39,018 bases of DNA from CAYJMQ01 sp964392415 (GTDB lineage Bacteria > Bdellovibrionota > JACOXK01 > 2-02-FULL-40-11): assembly GCA_964392415.1 (NCBI GenBank), contig CAYMPL010000007.1, positions 1 through 39,018 on the forward strand. The letters run 5' to 3'. The position numbers were made by a program, and so were the translations under genes. Of this stretch, positions 23,979-32,257 are shown piece after piece. Numbering within the stretch: position 1 is the first letter of the stretch; each line of letters begins with the position of its first letter. The notes under the pieces were generated by a model that was not told the DNA's origin, searched no databases, and saw nothing but the letters and a program-made list of their open reading frames with translations.

Positions 23979-24674
23979 CTACCTTATCCTCATCAATATC
24001 TCATGATACCGATATGCTGGCGTTGCGTCTGGCGACTGCTGATGATCTGGGCGTAAGATCAAATTGCCTGTTTTCATAAGCAGTTCTTTTGCTTTTAAAT
24101 TTTGCTCGATTTTTGACTGTGTGGCCCGAAAGATAAGACGGTAGTGTTCATCCTGATCCTTCCCTTTATATTCCATTCTTTTGCCGCGATACGAGATCCA
24201 CTTTATTCCCAATTTTTCATAGTTCTCTTTCGCTGCCTCTCCGGCATGTTTTGCGTCAAAGCCGGAGAGTTGTGAAACCTCTTCTCTTGTGTATTTCCAT
24301 ATAAGATCTTTTCGATATCGGGGGTCGTATGCGTCATCCGGATCCGGGTATTTCATCATCTGCCAAAATCCTTCGATGCTTGCGTAAGTTTTTCCATCAA
24401 ACTCAAAGGGGGTGTTTGCAAAATTAGAAAAAATACCGAGCTCTGTCCGTTTGGAAAGAATCACATCGATCCCATAAGTCGCCTCCTGCGGGAGAATCTC
24501 CCAGGCGGGGGCAGTTTCCCGGGGGAATGGCTGCCACCAGTCTTTAGGATAGAGGGAGTATTGATCCGCATTTTCTGAGTAAACATGGGTAGGAATAATA
24601 TTTAGAAAAAGAACAATAATGATCGTGTCAATCAGGTGAAAAATGGCTTGCGACTTAATATCTGGGCATCGCAA
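23979..24674 (-). CDS. NADAR (DUF1768/YbiA-like) domain protein with signal-like N terminus
   Basis: NADAR proteins related to YbiA cleave N-glycosidic bonds of ADP-ribose or riboflavin precursors. The domain starts at LGIFSNFANTPFEFDGKTYASIEGFWQMMKY and continues with HAGEAAKENYEKLGIKWIS, DQDEHYRLIFRATQSKIEQN, LLMKTGNLILRPDH and AYRYHEILMRIR. Ahead of it is a hydrophobic stretch (DTIIIVLFLNIIPTHVYSENADQYS) that looks like a Sec signal. The frame stays open to an ATG at 24785, but that start would run 131 bases into the upstream methylthiotransferase gene; TTG at 24674 gives a short charged head and a conventional signal, so I prefer it with limited confidence. No clear Shine-Dalgarno supports either start. 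It is convergent with fic, 22 bases between stops. Confidence 0.72.
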   Translation of the reverse strand: MRCPDIKSQAIFHLIDTIIIVLFLNIIPTHVYSENADQYSLYPKDWWQPFPRETAPAWEILPQEATYGIDVILSKRTELGIFSNFANTPFEFDGKTYASIEGFWQMMKYPDPDDAYDPRYRKDLIWKYTREEVSQLSGFDAKHAGEAAKENYEKLGIKWISYRGKRMEYKGKDQDEHYRLIFRATQSKIEQNLKAKELLMKTGNLILRPDHQQSPDATPAYRYHEILMRIR

Positions 24675-25974
24675 ATGGAGATCTGAGCTCTTTTTGTAAA
24701 GTAAGAACACGTTCAGAAATAACCTCGGGCGGGAGATGCCCAGACATCGCTTCTGTCTCTGCCCCCGGGCGATCACTGAAATCAAAAATATCCGTTCTGT
24801 GGAAAATTCTTTTTCTTACGAGACTCCTTGTTTCTTCGAATTCCTCTTCCGTTTCCCCCGGAAATCCGGCGATGAACTGGGTTGCAAGTGAAAGAGCCGG
24901 GGCTTCTGCTTTCAATTCGACGATTTTTGGTAAAACCTGTTCAATGAGGTAGGCGCGCTTCATGCGCTTCAAAACAGAATTGTTTGCGCTTTGCAAGGGG
25001 AGTTGTAAATAAGAAAGGCGTCCCTCTTTAGCAATTTCAATCAGCTCATCCCCATAGAGTCTGAGCCATCTCGGATCAAAAAAATTGATGTAGAGCTTAA
25101 AATTCCCCTGAATCTTATGAATATGTTTTAAGAGATCAATAATGGTTGTACCCATGTCAGCTCCATATGCGCCCGTATCTTCACTGGTTAAAATAATTCT
25201 TTTGACCCCTAATTCCAGGACAGACTGAATTTTCTCAACAATCAGGCCGATGGGGAGACTCACCGTTCTTCCTTTAGACATCGGAATGACACAGAAGGTA
25301 CAATTTCCAAGGCACCCCTGACTGATATTCATTGCATATGCCTTCGAATTCGCAGCCTGCGTGCAGTCGAGAAGCCTGCCAATATAGGGGACCCACTGAA
25401 TAGAAAAACGGTTATCTATGACATGCAAAAATGTACAGAGACGGATAAAGAATTTGAGATGCCAAGAAAGATCGGTATAATCAGTTCCCCCCATGAATCG
25501 CCCACGAACATTGAAGCGGTCCAAAAATTTTGCATCTTCTTCATCAATCCCCAAAATTTTTGCAAGCTGATCTTCGTTCTTGGGTGAAAAAAACTCTCCT
25601 TTGAAATGTTCCTGGAGTCGTTGAGGATTAATCCCTGAAAGACAGCCGCAAACAATGACTTTGGATCCTTCCTTCGCTGCCATTTCACTCCGCTTAACCA
25701 TTTCAAGCGACATATCTTCCCGCTGTTTGTTTACAGCGCAGGTATCTACCAAAACAATGTCGGCTTCTTTTATGTTTCTGGTGCTGGCGCCTCCCTGGAG
25801 CAGACAAAAATCCTCATAGCGTTTGATATAGACGCGGGAGCTCGTGCAGCTGATCTGATCAGTGACGTAAACTTTTTTTCCCTCAAGCTTTCGAGAGCGA
25901 GGCTCGTCCTTTTTTTCCCAGAGGAGATCGACCGAGCCACTCATTTGAATAGATTCCATAAACGATACCTGCAC
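24655..25974 (-). CDS. Radical SAM tRNA methylthiotransferase, e-MtaB/CDKAL1-like, no TRAM domain
   Basis: Methylthiotransferases add methylthio groups to tRNA A37 or ribosomal S12. The 439-residue protein has the UPF0004 domain with Cys43 (ISCTSS), Cys79 (VDTCAVNK) and Cys111 (CGCLSG), and the radical SAM cluster Cys221-x3-Cys225-x2-Cys228 (SQGCLGNCTFC). The segment LTSEDTGAYG (262-271) is characteristic of the archaeal/eukaryotic t6A-modifying e-MtaB/CDKAL1 group rather than of MiaB or RimO, judging from memory. The C-terminal TRAM RNA-binding domain expected in the family is absent: the frame ends soon after PPEVISERVLTLQKELRS. ATG at 25974 or 25959 is possible. Its 3' end overlaps the probable NADAR start by 20 bases. 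Confidence 0.85.
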   Translation of the reverse strand: MQVSFMESIQMSGSVDLLWEKKDEPRSRKLEGKKVYVTDQISCTSSRVYIKRYEDFCLLQGGASTRNIKEADIVLVDTCAVNKQREDMSLEMVKRSEMAAKEGSKVIVCGCLSGINPQRLQEHFKGEFFSPKNEDQLAKILGIDEEDAKFLDRFNVRGRFMGGTDYTDLSWHLKFFIRLCTFLHVIDNRFSIQWVPYIGRLLDCTQAANSKAYAMNISQGCLGNCTFCVIPMSKGRTVSLPIGLIVEKIQSVLELGVKRIILTSEDTGAYGADMGTTIIDLLKHIHKIQGNFKLYINFFDPRWLRLYGDELIEIAKEGRLSYLQLPLQSANNSVLKRMKRAYLIEQVLPKIVELKAEAPALSLATQFIAGFPGETEEEFEETRSLVRKRIFHRTDIFDFSDRPGAETEAMSGHLPPEVISERVLTLQKELRSPFAMPRY

Positions 25975-26006
25975 TTAGGCTATCAAAAACAAAACTTTGT
26001 GTCCAC

Positions 26007-27770
26007 TCAATACCCTGTATTCAGGCTAAATCGTTCCCCCCATGTGGAGATGAGACCAATCCATTTATGTTCGACTAAATTTTCGATATTGGCAAATTTC
26101 TTATTCCACCGTTGGTTATAATCATCGATTTCTAAATCCAAATAGGGGACATTCTCCCGGGAATAGATCTCAGCCAGAACCTCATCGCCGCGACGAACCA
26201 CGGCTACCTTTTTTGCCCCCCGCCGTTTTAACTCAGGAAGCAGCCATTCTAAATCTGAGCCCTCAATATTAGAGGTCACTTTTTTTTCATTCGGATAGAG
26301 GTGGTAATAATATTTGACGTTTACATAAAAGGTGAAATCCGAAAGCCGATAGTTTTCGAGTATATCGTTGAATGTATCTTTACTTCCAACACAAAAAATC
26401 TTTCTTGGGGAGCCTGAATAAATAGGATTCATGAGCTGCTTTCCATAATAGTATTCGCAATATTGATGCAGGTCCATTCTCCCACAGCTCCACATATTAA
26501 AAACAGTTGCATTTTTTCCGCCATATTCCCGCACATAATATCCGACTGTTTTAAAAGGATGAACTAGGATTCTTCTCCCGAATGTCTCTTTTAGATTAAA
26601 ATAAATAAAGACCATAAAAAAAACAAAAAGGGCTGCATATCCAGCTTTTTTTCTTGAGACAGAGAAAACCCCCCCCTTTAAAGTAGAGATAAAAGTCATC
26701 CAGATGGAGGCGATAAATAAAATGTTGATGACATCTGCTATATACAGATGACGGGGCTGGGCGCTCGAGATATAAACAAACAGAAGGAGGTGATAGGCAA
26801 AACCAATAAACGTAAATTTTAAGGCAAAATTTGGGAATCGATATTTTTGTTTAACGATAAGCAGAATGAAAACAAGAAGCGTCAAAATAAATAAAACAGG
26901 ATGAAAATAATATTCACAATAGTTTTTTAAAACTTTACCTATCACAGGTCCCAGCGTTTTTAAATGAACTCGCCCGCTGTAATTGAGTTTCATATAGCCA
27001 AACAGACCAAGATTGCTGATTCCCACTCTCATAAAAACATAGACATTGATTACCGTCATGACTGCTGCGGGAACCCAAAGTAAAAAATTCGAAAAAGAGA
27101 TTAACTTCGAAAAAAGATGCTTCAGGCTCTCTGCGAGCGTTGGTTTCGATTCCCAATAGAATACCAGCTGATAAACGGCAATGAGAGGGAGCATGGAAAG
27201 TGTTTCCATCCCTGCCAATAAGCCGATGACAAGCCCCGTTAATAAAGAAATACCCCACCGGGGTTTTTTCAAAAATTGGAGAAAGAGAAGATAAAAGAGG
27301 GCAAGCAAAAAAACAACGGTTGCTGTTCCATCGTCATTTCGACTCACAAAGATGTGGGATTCATTGGTCGCCAATAAGCAGGCCGCCGCCCATCCTATTT
27401 TCTCATTTGCCAATTGTTTTCCGATCCAAAAAATTAAAAAAACAGAGAGAGTTCCCAAAAAAACATAAATGAAGAATACCCAAAATTCAGAATAAGGAAT
27501 TCCCAAGAAATCATAAATTCCAGAAAAGAGATAAGTAAAAATGATGTATCTAATTCCCACAATATCTCCAAAAAAGGATTTAAAAAAATTCTCTGTTAAG
27601 TGGGCATCAAGATTGAAAAAAGGAAGCAGATGAAGCCTAAAGCCTGAAAAAATAGATCGCGTCTCAAATTGGAAAAAATTATTATCGACACGATAAATTC
27701 GAACAAAGAAAGAAAAACCGATCAAGAGAAGCAGGGCCATTATCCATAAGGATCGGTTTTTATCTTTCAT
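26007..27770 (-). CDS. GT-C family membrane glycosyltransferase (PMT/ArnT-like)
   Basis: The 587-residue protein has about nine to ten hydrophobic segments in the N-terminal 390 residues and a soluble C-terminal domain of about 190 residues. The first loop FVRIYRVDNNFFQFETRS carries the acidic residues expected after TM1 in GT-C enzymes, which use polyprenyl-phosphate sugars outside the inner membrane; later features include WAAACLLATNESHIFVSRND and LLTGLVIGLLAGMETLSMLPLIAVY. The C-terminal domain (NATVFNMWSCGRMDLHQYCEYYYG...GAKKVAVVRRGDEVLAEIY) may recognise the acceptor. The acceptor may be protein, lipid A or another lipid; not decidable. It is divergent from the desaturase operon, whose last gene encodes a GT2 of the type that makes polyprenyl-phosphate sugars, so a donor-acceptor pairing is plausible. 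Confidence 0.78.
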   Translation of the reverse strand: MKDKNRSLWIMALLLLIGFSFFVRIYRVDNNFFQFETRSIFSGFRLHLLPFFNLDAHLTENFFKSFFGDIVGIRYIIFTYLFSGIYDFLGIPYSEFWVFFIYVFLGTLSVFLIFWIGKQLANEKIGWAAACLLATNESHIFVSRNDDGTATVVFLLALFYLLFLQFLKKPRWGISLLTGLVIGLLAGMETLSMLPLIAVYQLVFYWESKPTLAESLKHLFSKLISFSNFLLWVPAAVMTVINVYVFMRVGISNLGLFGYMKLNYSGRVHLKTLGPVIGKVLKNYCEYYFHPVLFILTLLVFILLIVKQKYRFPNFALKFTFIGFAYHLLLFVYISSAQPRHLYIADVINILFIASIWMTFISTLKGGVFSVSRKKAGYAALFVFFMVFIYFNLKETFGRRILVHPFKTVGYYVREYGGKNATVFNMWSCGRMDLHQYCEYYYGKQLMNPIYSGSPRKIFCVGSKDTFNDILENYRLSDFTFYVNVKYYYHLYPNEKKVTSNIEGSDLEWLLPELKRRGAKKVAVVRRGDEVLAEIYSRENVPYLDLEIDDYNQRWNKKFANIENLVEHKWIGLISTWGERFSLNTGY

Positions 27771-27787
27771 TCAGGCCTCATGACACG

Positions 27788-27816
27788 ACCATATAGAAGC
27801 GAAAAAAACATGTCAA
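27788..27816 (-). promoter_or_regulatory. Candidate promoter of the GT-C glycosyltransferase gene
   Basis: Minus-strand TTGACA (27811-27816), 17-base spacer, TATGGT (27788-27793); the ATG is at 27770, giving a leader of roughly 10-12 nt. The -35 is consensus. Confidence 0.5.
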
Positions 27817-27848
27817 CTTCACCCCGAAGGGTGGAAATGACTTGCGGC

Positions 27849-27877
27849 TTGACAGCAAAAAAATATTCAGTTTAACT
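27849..27877 (+). promoter_or_regulatory. Candidate promoter of the desaturase-to-GT2 operon
   Basis: TTGACA (27849-27854), 17-base spacer, TTAACT (27872-27877). The first ATG (27885) is 7 bases beyond the -10, so the transcript would be leaderless; a second ATG follows at 27888. No Shine-Dalgarno is seen. Confidence 0.5.
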
Positions 27878-27884
27878 TGAAAAA

Positions 27885-28868
27885 ATGATGGAAGGGAACG
27901 GTTATTCTGCTGCCGTCTATCGACTGGATTCGGATTTTCTTGAGAGAATGAGTGTTGTTCGGTTCTCCAGGGCATTTTTTTCACATCTGCACATCTGGCT
28001 GATCCTTGCTTTTTTGCTTCTGGCGGGGATCTCTTTATTTGAGCGATCTTTTTTTTGGTATCTCTATCCATTTCTGATCTTCTTCATCGCTGGCCGGCAG
28101 GGGGCATTGCTTCAAATTCTGCATGAGGCGGTGCATGGTCATCTCATTCGTTCCTCTATTTTCAACGAATTGTTAGGAAAGTGGCTTGCGGCTCTCCCCA
28201 TTGGACTGAGTTATGAAATATATCGGAAAAATCACGCGCTGCATCATGCCTATACCAATACAGCTGATCCTCCGGAAGATTCCGAGAAATATAGGATTGT
28301 CGATTTTCGAAACTGGCGTCTCTACCTTCTTTTTCTCAAAGATCTGTCGGGTATTTCTGCCATTTCGGGTTTTTTAAATTCCTTGATTTTTTCAGAGAAA
28401 TCCAAAAAGCGGATGCCAGCGACCCTTCAACGTTTTTTTCAGCTGGCTTTTGTTCAGGGATTGATTCTTCTGATATTTTTTCGATTTGATCTTTTAACCT
28501 ATTTTTTATTTTGGATTTATCCTATTTTGGGTCCGCACATGTTTTTGATGCGCGTGCGGGGGATCGCTGAACATGGACTGGCCAAACAATTGCATGTCGA
28601 TGTCAGAAGTCCAAGTGAAGGGACTTTTTACACACGATCATTTCTCACGAAGACGAAAAAATATCAATTTTTACCGTTGGTTTGGCTTGAAAAAGCGCTG
28701 ATTGGCTCTCTTTCTGTTCACTACCATCATGAGCATCATCTCTTTCCAAGAATTCCTTTTTACAACTTAAAGAAGCTCCATGAAAAAGTGGTATTACGGG
28801 CTTTTGAATTAAATCCCGAAATTTATGCCAGCGGCTATTTTTCCGCAGTTTTCAGAATGGTTCAATGA
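27885..28868 (+). CDS. Membrane fatty acid desaturase / hydroxylase family protein
   Basis: The 327-residue protein has the di-iron histidine boxes of the integral-membrane desaturase superfamily: HEAVHGH (80-86), HALHH (117-121), an extra ligand in GIAEHG (His230) and HYHHEHHLFP (279-288). About four to five membrane segments lie between them (WLILAFLLLAGISLF, YPFLIFFIAG, FVQGLILLIFF, YFLFWIYPIL). Members introduce double bonds or hydroxyls into lipids using oxygen; the substrate here is unknown. It is the first gene of an operon with methyltransferase, split transketolase, SDR and GT2, and overlaps the methyltransferase gene by ATGA. The context suggests a lipid or lipid-linked sugar product rather than bulk membrane desaturation. 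Confidence 0.87.
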   Translation: MMEGNGYSAAVYRLDSDFLERMSVVRFSRAFFSHLHIWLILAFLLLAGISLFERSFFWYLYPFLIFFIAGRQGALLQILHEAVHGHLIRSSIFNELLGKWLAALPIGLSYEIYRKNHALHHAYTNTADPPEDSEKYRIVDFRNWRLYLLFLKDLSGISAISGFLNSLIFSEKSKKRMPATLQRFFQLAFVQGLILLIFFRFDLLTYFLFWIYPILGPHMFLMRVRGIAEHGLAKQLHVDVRSPSEGTFYTRSFLTKTKKYQFLPLVWLEKALIGSLSVHYHHEHHLFPRIPFYNLKKLHEKVVLRAFELNPEIYASGYFSAVFRMVQ

Positions 28869-29758
28869 TAGAAAACAGCTGTGCAATTTGTGGTCCCGGT
28901 ATTCATTTTAAAATATTATATGCCCAAAACTTCGGTTTAAAAAATGTGGATTCGGAGTTATTCTCCGCCAGGAAAAGGCCAAAGGGTCTTCACTATCAGG
29001 TTGTACAATGCCGTCAATGCGGGCTTGTATTTTCAAATCCAATTTTCTCCCAGTCTGCTCTTGAAAATATCTATCGAGAGAGTTCTTTCAGTTACGAGGA
29101 AGATCTCGAGAGCGCGAAAGAGACTTATCAAAAAATATTAAAAAGGGTTTGTAGACGATTACCTCAAAAAGAGGCCTTCTTAGAGATCGGCTGCAGCAAT
29201 GGCTTTACTCTCGAGTCTGCGCGCGAGCTTGGTTTTAGAGAAATTTATGGAATAGAACCGAACCAAGAGGCGGTTAAACATGCGAATGAAACTGTCAGAA
29301 ATTTCATTCAGGGGGGAATTCTCAAGGAGGGGCTTTATCCTGAGAAGAAATTTGATCTTATTTGCGCATTTCACGTCTTTGACCATTTGTCCGATCCCAA
29401 TGAATTCTTAACCCTTTGCCGCCATTATTTAAAAGAGGATGGCTATTTGCTTTTTATCCACCATAATGTGAAAGCCTTTCCCGCAAAATTGCTCAGGGAT
29501 CGCTGTCCGATTATCGATGTCGTTCATCCTTACCTTTATGATAAAACAACACAAAGGAAGATTTTAGAGAAAAATCATTTTTACAAGATTAAATTTTTTA
29601 ATGTTTACGATTGCTATTCTCTTAATTATTGGATGAAACTTTTTCCCCTTTCAGAGCGATGGAAAGAGATTTTTTTGCAATTTTTGAGAGCATTAAAAAT
29701 AGAGCGCTTTAAAATAAAACTCCCTGTTGGAAATATGGGGGTCTTCGCGCAAAAATGA
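28865..29758 (+). CDS. Class I SAM-dependent methyltransferase with N-terminal zinc ribbon
   Basis: The 297-residue protein has an N-terminal Cys4 site (Cys6, Cys9, Cys49, Cys52: CAIC...CRQCGLVFSNP) and a Rossmann SAM-binding domain (AFLEIGCSNGFTLESARELG, 104-124; IEPNQEAVKHA; FDLICAFHVFDHLSDPNEFL). This organisation matches sugar or lipid methyltransferases such as C-methyltransferases of deoxysugar pathways, which carry a similar zinc domain, but the usual extra C-terminal domain is short here. ATGA overlaps join it to the desaturase upstream and the transketolase downstream. The substrate is unknown; the context suggests a surface glycan or lipid modification. Confidence 0.85.
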   Translation: MIENSCAICGPGIHFKILYAQNFGLKNVDSELFSARKRPKGLHYQVVQCRQCGLVFSNPIFSQSALENIYRESSFSYEEDLESAKETYQKILKRVCRRLPQKEAFLEIGCSNGFTLESARELGFREIYGIEPNQEAVKHANETVRNFIQGGILKEGLYPEKKFDLICAFHVFDHLSDPNEFLTLCRHYLKEDGYLLFIHHNVKAFPAKLLRDRCPIIDVVHPYLYDKTTQRKILEKNHFYKIKFFNVYDCYSLNYWMKLFPLSERWKEIFLQFLRALKIERFKIKLPVGNMGVFAQK

Positions 29759-30579
29759 GTGAACCCATATTGTTGGAAGAATTAACAAATGTTGCGCGCC
29801 AGATCAGAAAAAAAATTATTGAGATGGCGTATGAAACCCGATCGGGACACATCGGCCCCGCGCTCTCCTCTGTTGAAATTCTCACCGTGCTCTATTTCCA
29901 TTTTTTAAACAGCGATTTTAAAAGACCGCAGGATCCCGATCGCGATCGTTTTATATTGAGCAAGGGACATGCCGCAAACGCACTCTATGCCACGCTCTAT
30001 GTCAGGGGGGTGATGACTGAAAAAGAGCTTCACACTTTTCTTTCAGATGGGGGTTTTTTGGGGGCACATCCGACTTACCCTGAGATCAGAGGGATCGAAT
30101 TTGCGACAGGATCGCTTGGGCATGGCCTTTCGGTTGCCGTGGGGCTTGCGTTGGCCGCTAAGCGCGACCTTCGGCCTTCCCGTGTTGTTGCACTGCTAAG
30201 CGATGGCGAATGTGAAGAGGGCTCGACATGGGAGGCTGCGCTCTCGGCTTCGCAATTTAAGCTCGACAATTTAATTGTAGTTATTGACTCTAATAAACTC
30301 CAGGCCACGGGAGTCATTAAAGAAGTGATGAATCTCGAACCTTTTTTAGATAAGTGGAAGGCGTTTGGTTTTTCAGCCCAGCGTATTGATGGACACAATA
30401 TCCAGCAAATTGTGGAGGCATTGTCAAAAACAGAGAAAGAAAATGGCTGCCGCCCGCAGGGTCTTCCAAATGTGATTATCGCTGATACGGTAAAAGGAAA
30501 AGGAATTTCGTTTCTAGAAAATACGGTGCAGTCTCATTATCATGTGTTGTCAGAAGAGGAATATCTCAAGAATTTTTGA
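29755..30579 (+). CDS. Transketolase N-terminal (TPP-binding) subunit
   Basis: The 274-residue protein is the separate N-terminal half of a transketolase. It has SGHIGPALSSVEILTVLYF, FILSKGHAANALYATLY, LGAHPTYPEIRGIEFATGSLGHGLSVAVG and the thiamine diphosphate/metal motif LLSDGECEEGSTWEAALSASQ...VIDSN. With the next gene it forms a two-gene transketolase, which moves two-carbon units between sugar phosphates. Such split genes in a glycan or lipid operon probably serve a dedicated pathway rather than central metabolism. The start overlaps the methyltransferase by ATGA. The C-terminal half-gene begins 12 bases after its stop. Confidence 0.93.
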   Translation: MSEPILLEELTNVARQIRKKIIEMAYETRSGHIGPALSSVEILTVLYFHFLNSDFKRPQDPDRDRFILSKGHAANALYATLYVRGVMTEKELHTFLSDGGFLGAHPTYPEIRGIEFATGSLGHGLSVAVGLALAAKRDLRPSRVVALLSDGECEEGSTWEAALSASQFKLDNLIVVIDSNKLQATGVIKEVMNLEPFLDKWKAFGFSAQRIDGHNIQQIVEALSKTEKENGCRPQGLPNVIIADTVKGKGISFLENTVQSHYHVLSEEEYLKNF

Positions 30580-30591
30580 AGATCTTTCAAA

Positions 30592-31587
30592 ATGAGAAAT
30601 GCTTTTATAAAGACGCTTAGTCAGCTTGCATTGGAAAATGAAAATATCTATTTATTGACTGGTGATCTTGGATATTCTGTTTTCGAAGATTTTCAGAAAA
30701 AATTTTCGAAAAGATTTATCAATATGGGAATTTCAGAGCAGAATATGATGGGGGTTGCAGCAGGGCTCGCGCTATCGGGTAAAACGGTTTTTGTCTACTC
30801 GATCATTCCCTTTTTGATTTTTAGATGCTTCGAGCAGATCAGAAATGACATTTGCTATCACGATCTCAATGTGAAATTGATAGGGGTCGGTGGGGGATTC
30901 AGTTATGGAGTCAATGGTTATTCACATTATGCGGTGGAAGATATTTCAATCATGAAAACCCTCTCGCCGATGACGATTCTTTGTCCTGGGGATCCGATGG
31001 AAGTTGAATATGCGGTAAAATCAGCAGAGAGGCGGAAGGGGCCCTTTTATGTCAGGCTGGGGAAGAATGGCGAACCGATAATACATAAAAATCATTTTGA
31101 ATTTGAGATCGGAAAGGGGATTACATTGAAAGATGGCAAGGATGCAGCGATCTTTGCGACTGGAAATATGCTTGAAAGCGCCAAACATGTTTCAGAGCTT
31201 TTGGAGAAGAGCGGCATCGGGATAAGATTGATCAGCATGCCATCGATCAAGCCGTTGGATAAAGAGATCATTCGTAAAGCCATTAAGGAGACGAGGGCCA
31301 TTTTTACGATTGAAGAACATATTGAAATGGGGGGGCTGGGGAGTTCTGTTTTGGAGGTCATCCATGAATGTCGCGGTTTCACCCCGCCTTTTAAAAAATT
31401 TGGAGTGCTGCAGCCGCTTGGCCATCAGATTGGAAGTCACAACTATTTACGAAAAAAACATCATTTATTGCCAGAGCAAATTTCTTTTGAGATCATTACT
31501 TTTTTGAAAGAGCAGGATAAGAATGAACATTTTCATTACGGGAATTTCATCCGGGATCGGCAGGGCTGCGACAATCCATCTTCTTAA
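30592..31587 (+). CDS. Transketolase C-terminal (pyrimidine-binding) subunit
   Basis: The 331-residue protein is the partner half: LTGDLGYSVFEDF, FINMGISEQNMMGVAAGLALSG with the catalytic Glu, FEQIRNDICYHDLNVKLIGVGGGFSYG, HYAVEDISIMKTLSPMTILCPGDP and the C-terminal transketolase domain (FATGNMLESAKHVSELLEKSGIGI, FTIEEHIEMGGLGSSV). The normal domain seems to end near ITFLKEQ; the last 22 residues (DKNEHFHYGNFIRDRQGCDNPSS) run 65 bases into the SDR gene in another frame. This long overlap may reflect loss of an earlier stop. The GATCTTTCAAA before its ATG gives no strong Shine-Dalgarno, so translation is probably coupled. Confidence 0.92.
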   Translation: MRNAFIKTLSQLALENENIYLLTGDLGYSVFEDFQKKFSKRFINMGISEQNMMGVAAGLALSGKTVFVYSIIPFLIFRCFEQIRNDICYHDLNVKLIGVGGGFSYGVNGYSHYAVEDISIMKTLSPMTILCPGDPMEVEYAVKSAERRKGPFYVRLGKNGEPIIHKNHFEFEIGKGITLKDGKDAAIFATGNMLESAKHVSELLEKSGIGIRLISMPSIKPLDKEIIRKAIKETRAIFTIEEHIEMGGLGSSVLEVIHECRGFTPPFKKFGVLQPLGHQIGSHNYLRKKHHLLPEQISFEIITFLKEQDKNEHFHYGNFIRDRQGCDNPSS

Positions 31588-32257
31588 TCAGGGGCATCGG
31601 GTTTGGGGAGTTGCGCGTAGAATAGACGAGCTTCACACACTTTCGGAAACAGTTTCGTCCAGCGATTTTTTTTACTCGGAGTGCGATCTTTCAAAAAAAG
31701 AGGATATTCTTGCCGTCGTTTCTAAAATGAGAGAATCTTCTTTTTTCCCTGATGTTGTTATCTTCAATGCAGGGGTATTGATGAATGACATGTCTATAGA
31801 TCATCGTGAAAAAATATTTGAACAAACATTTGCCGTTAATTTTCATTCCGTTATGTTTTTTGCCGATATCTTCTTAAAATTTTTTCTTGAAAGGGGAAAC
31901 GGCCATTTTATTGCTCTGAATACTACTTCGGCGCTTCGTTCCAACCGGCGGAGCATTTCCTATTCCGCAAGCAAAGCAGCGCTTTCAATGGCATTTAAAG
32001 GGCTTTCGGAATGGTATAGGGACAGGCAGATTTATTTCTCTACCATTTATCTCGGTCCGATTGACACATCGATGTGGGAGGGGAGGAGAAATTTTCTGGT
32101 TGGCAAAAAAGAAGGGGTTTCGAAGCATATCGAAACCATTATCCGGACAAAAAAACCGAGTTCCTATTATCCCCGTTTATCAACAACACTGTTTCGGCTT
32201 GCTTGCTTCATTCCCGATTCCATTTTTTTTAGATTGACCCGGGGAATCATGAAATGA
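31523..32257 (+). CDS. Short-chain dehydrogenase/reductase
   Basis: The 244-residue protein begins with a textbook NAD(P) motif (MNIFITGISSGIGRAATIHL), then VIFNAGVLMND, and the active site LNTTSALRSNRRSISYSASKAALSMAF with Tyr and Lys in YSASK. The substrate is unknown. SDRs in polyprenyl-phosphate sugar pathways (for example DprE2, which reduces a keto-sugar lipid) offer one model, since a GT2 of the polyprenyl-phosphate type follows directly. It overlaps the transketolase gene by 65 bases and GT2 by ATGA. The N-terminal motif fixes the start at 31523. The C-terminal 30 residues (RLSTTLFRLACFIPDSIFF) are hydrophobic and may associate with the membrane. Confidence 0.88.
   Translation: MNIFITGISSGIGRAATIHLLNQGHRVWGVARRIDELHTLSETVSSSDFFYSECDLSKKEDILAVVSKMRESSFFPDVVIFNAGVLMNDMSIDHREKIFEQTFAVNFHSVMFFADIFLKFFLERGNGHFIALNTTSALRSNRRSISYSASKAALSMAFKGLSEWYRDRQIYFSTIYLGPIDTSMWEGRRNFLVGKKEGVSKHIETIIRTKKPSSYYPRLSTTLFRLACFIPDSIFFRLTRGIMK

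Noticed and set aside
24675..24785. NADAR gene starting at ATG 24785
   Set aside because: It would overlap the methylthiotransferase by 131 bases with a non-conserved basic head (ARGQRQKRCLG). The overlap is better explained as shadow reading; the start remains uncertain.
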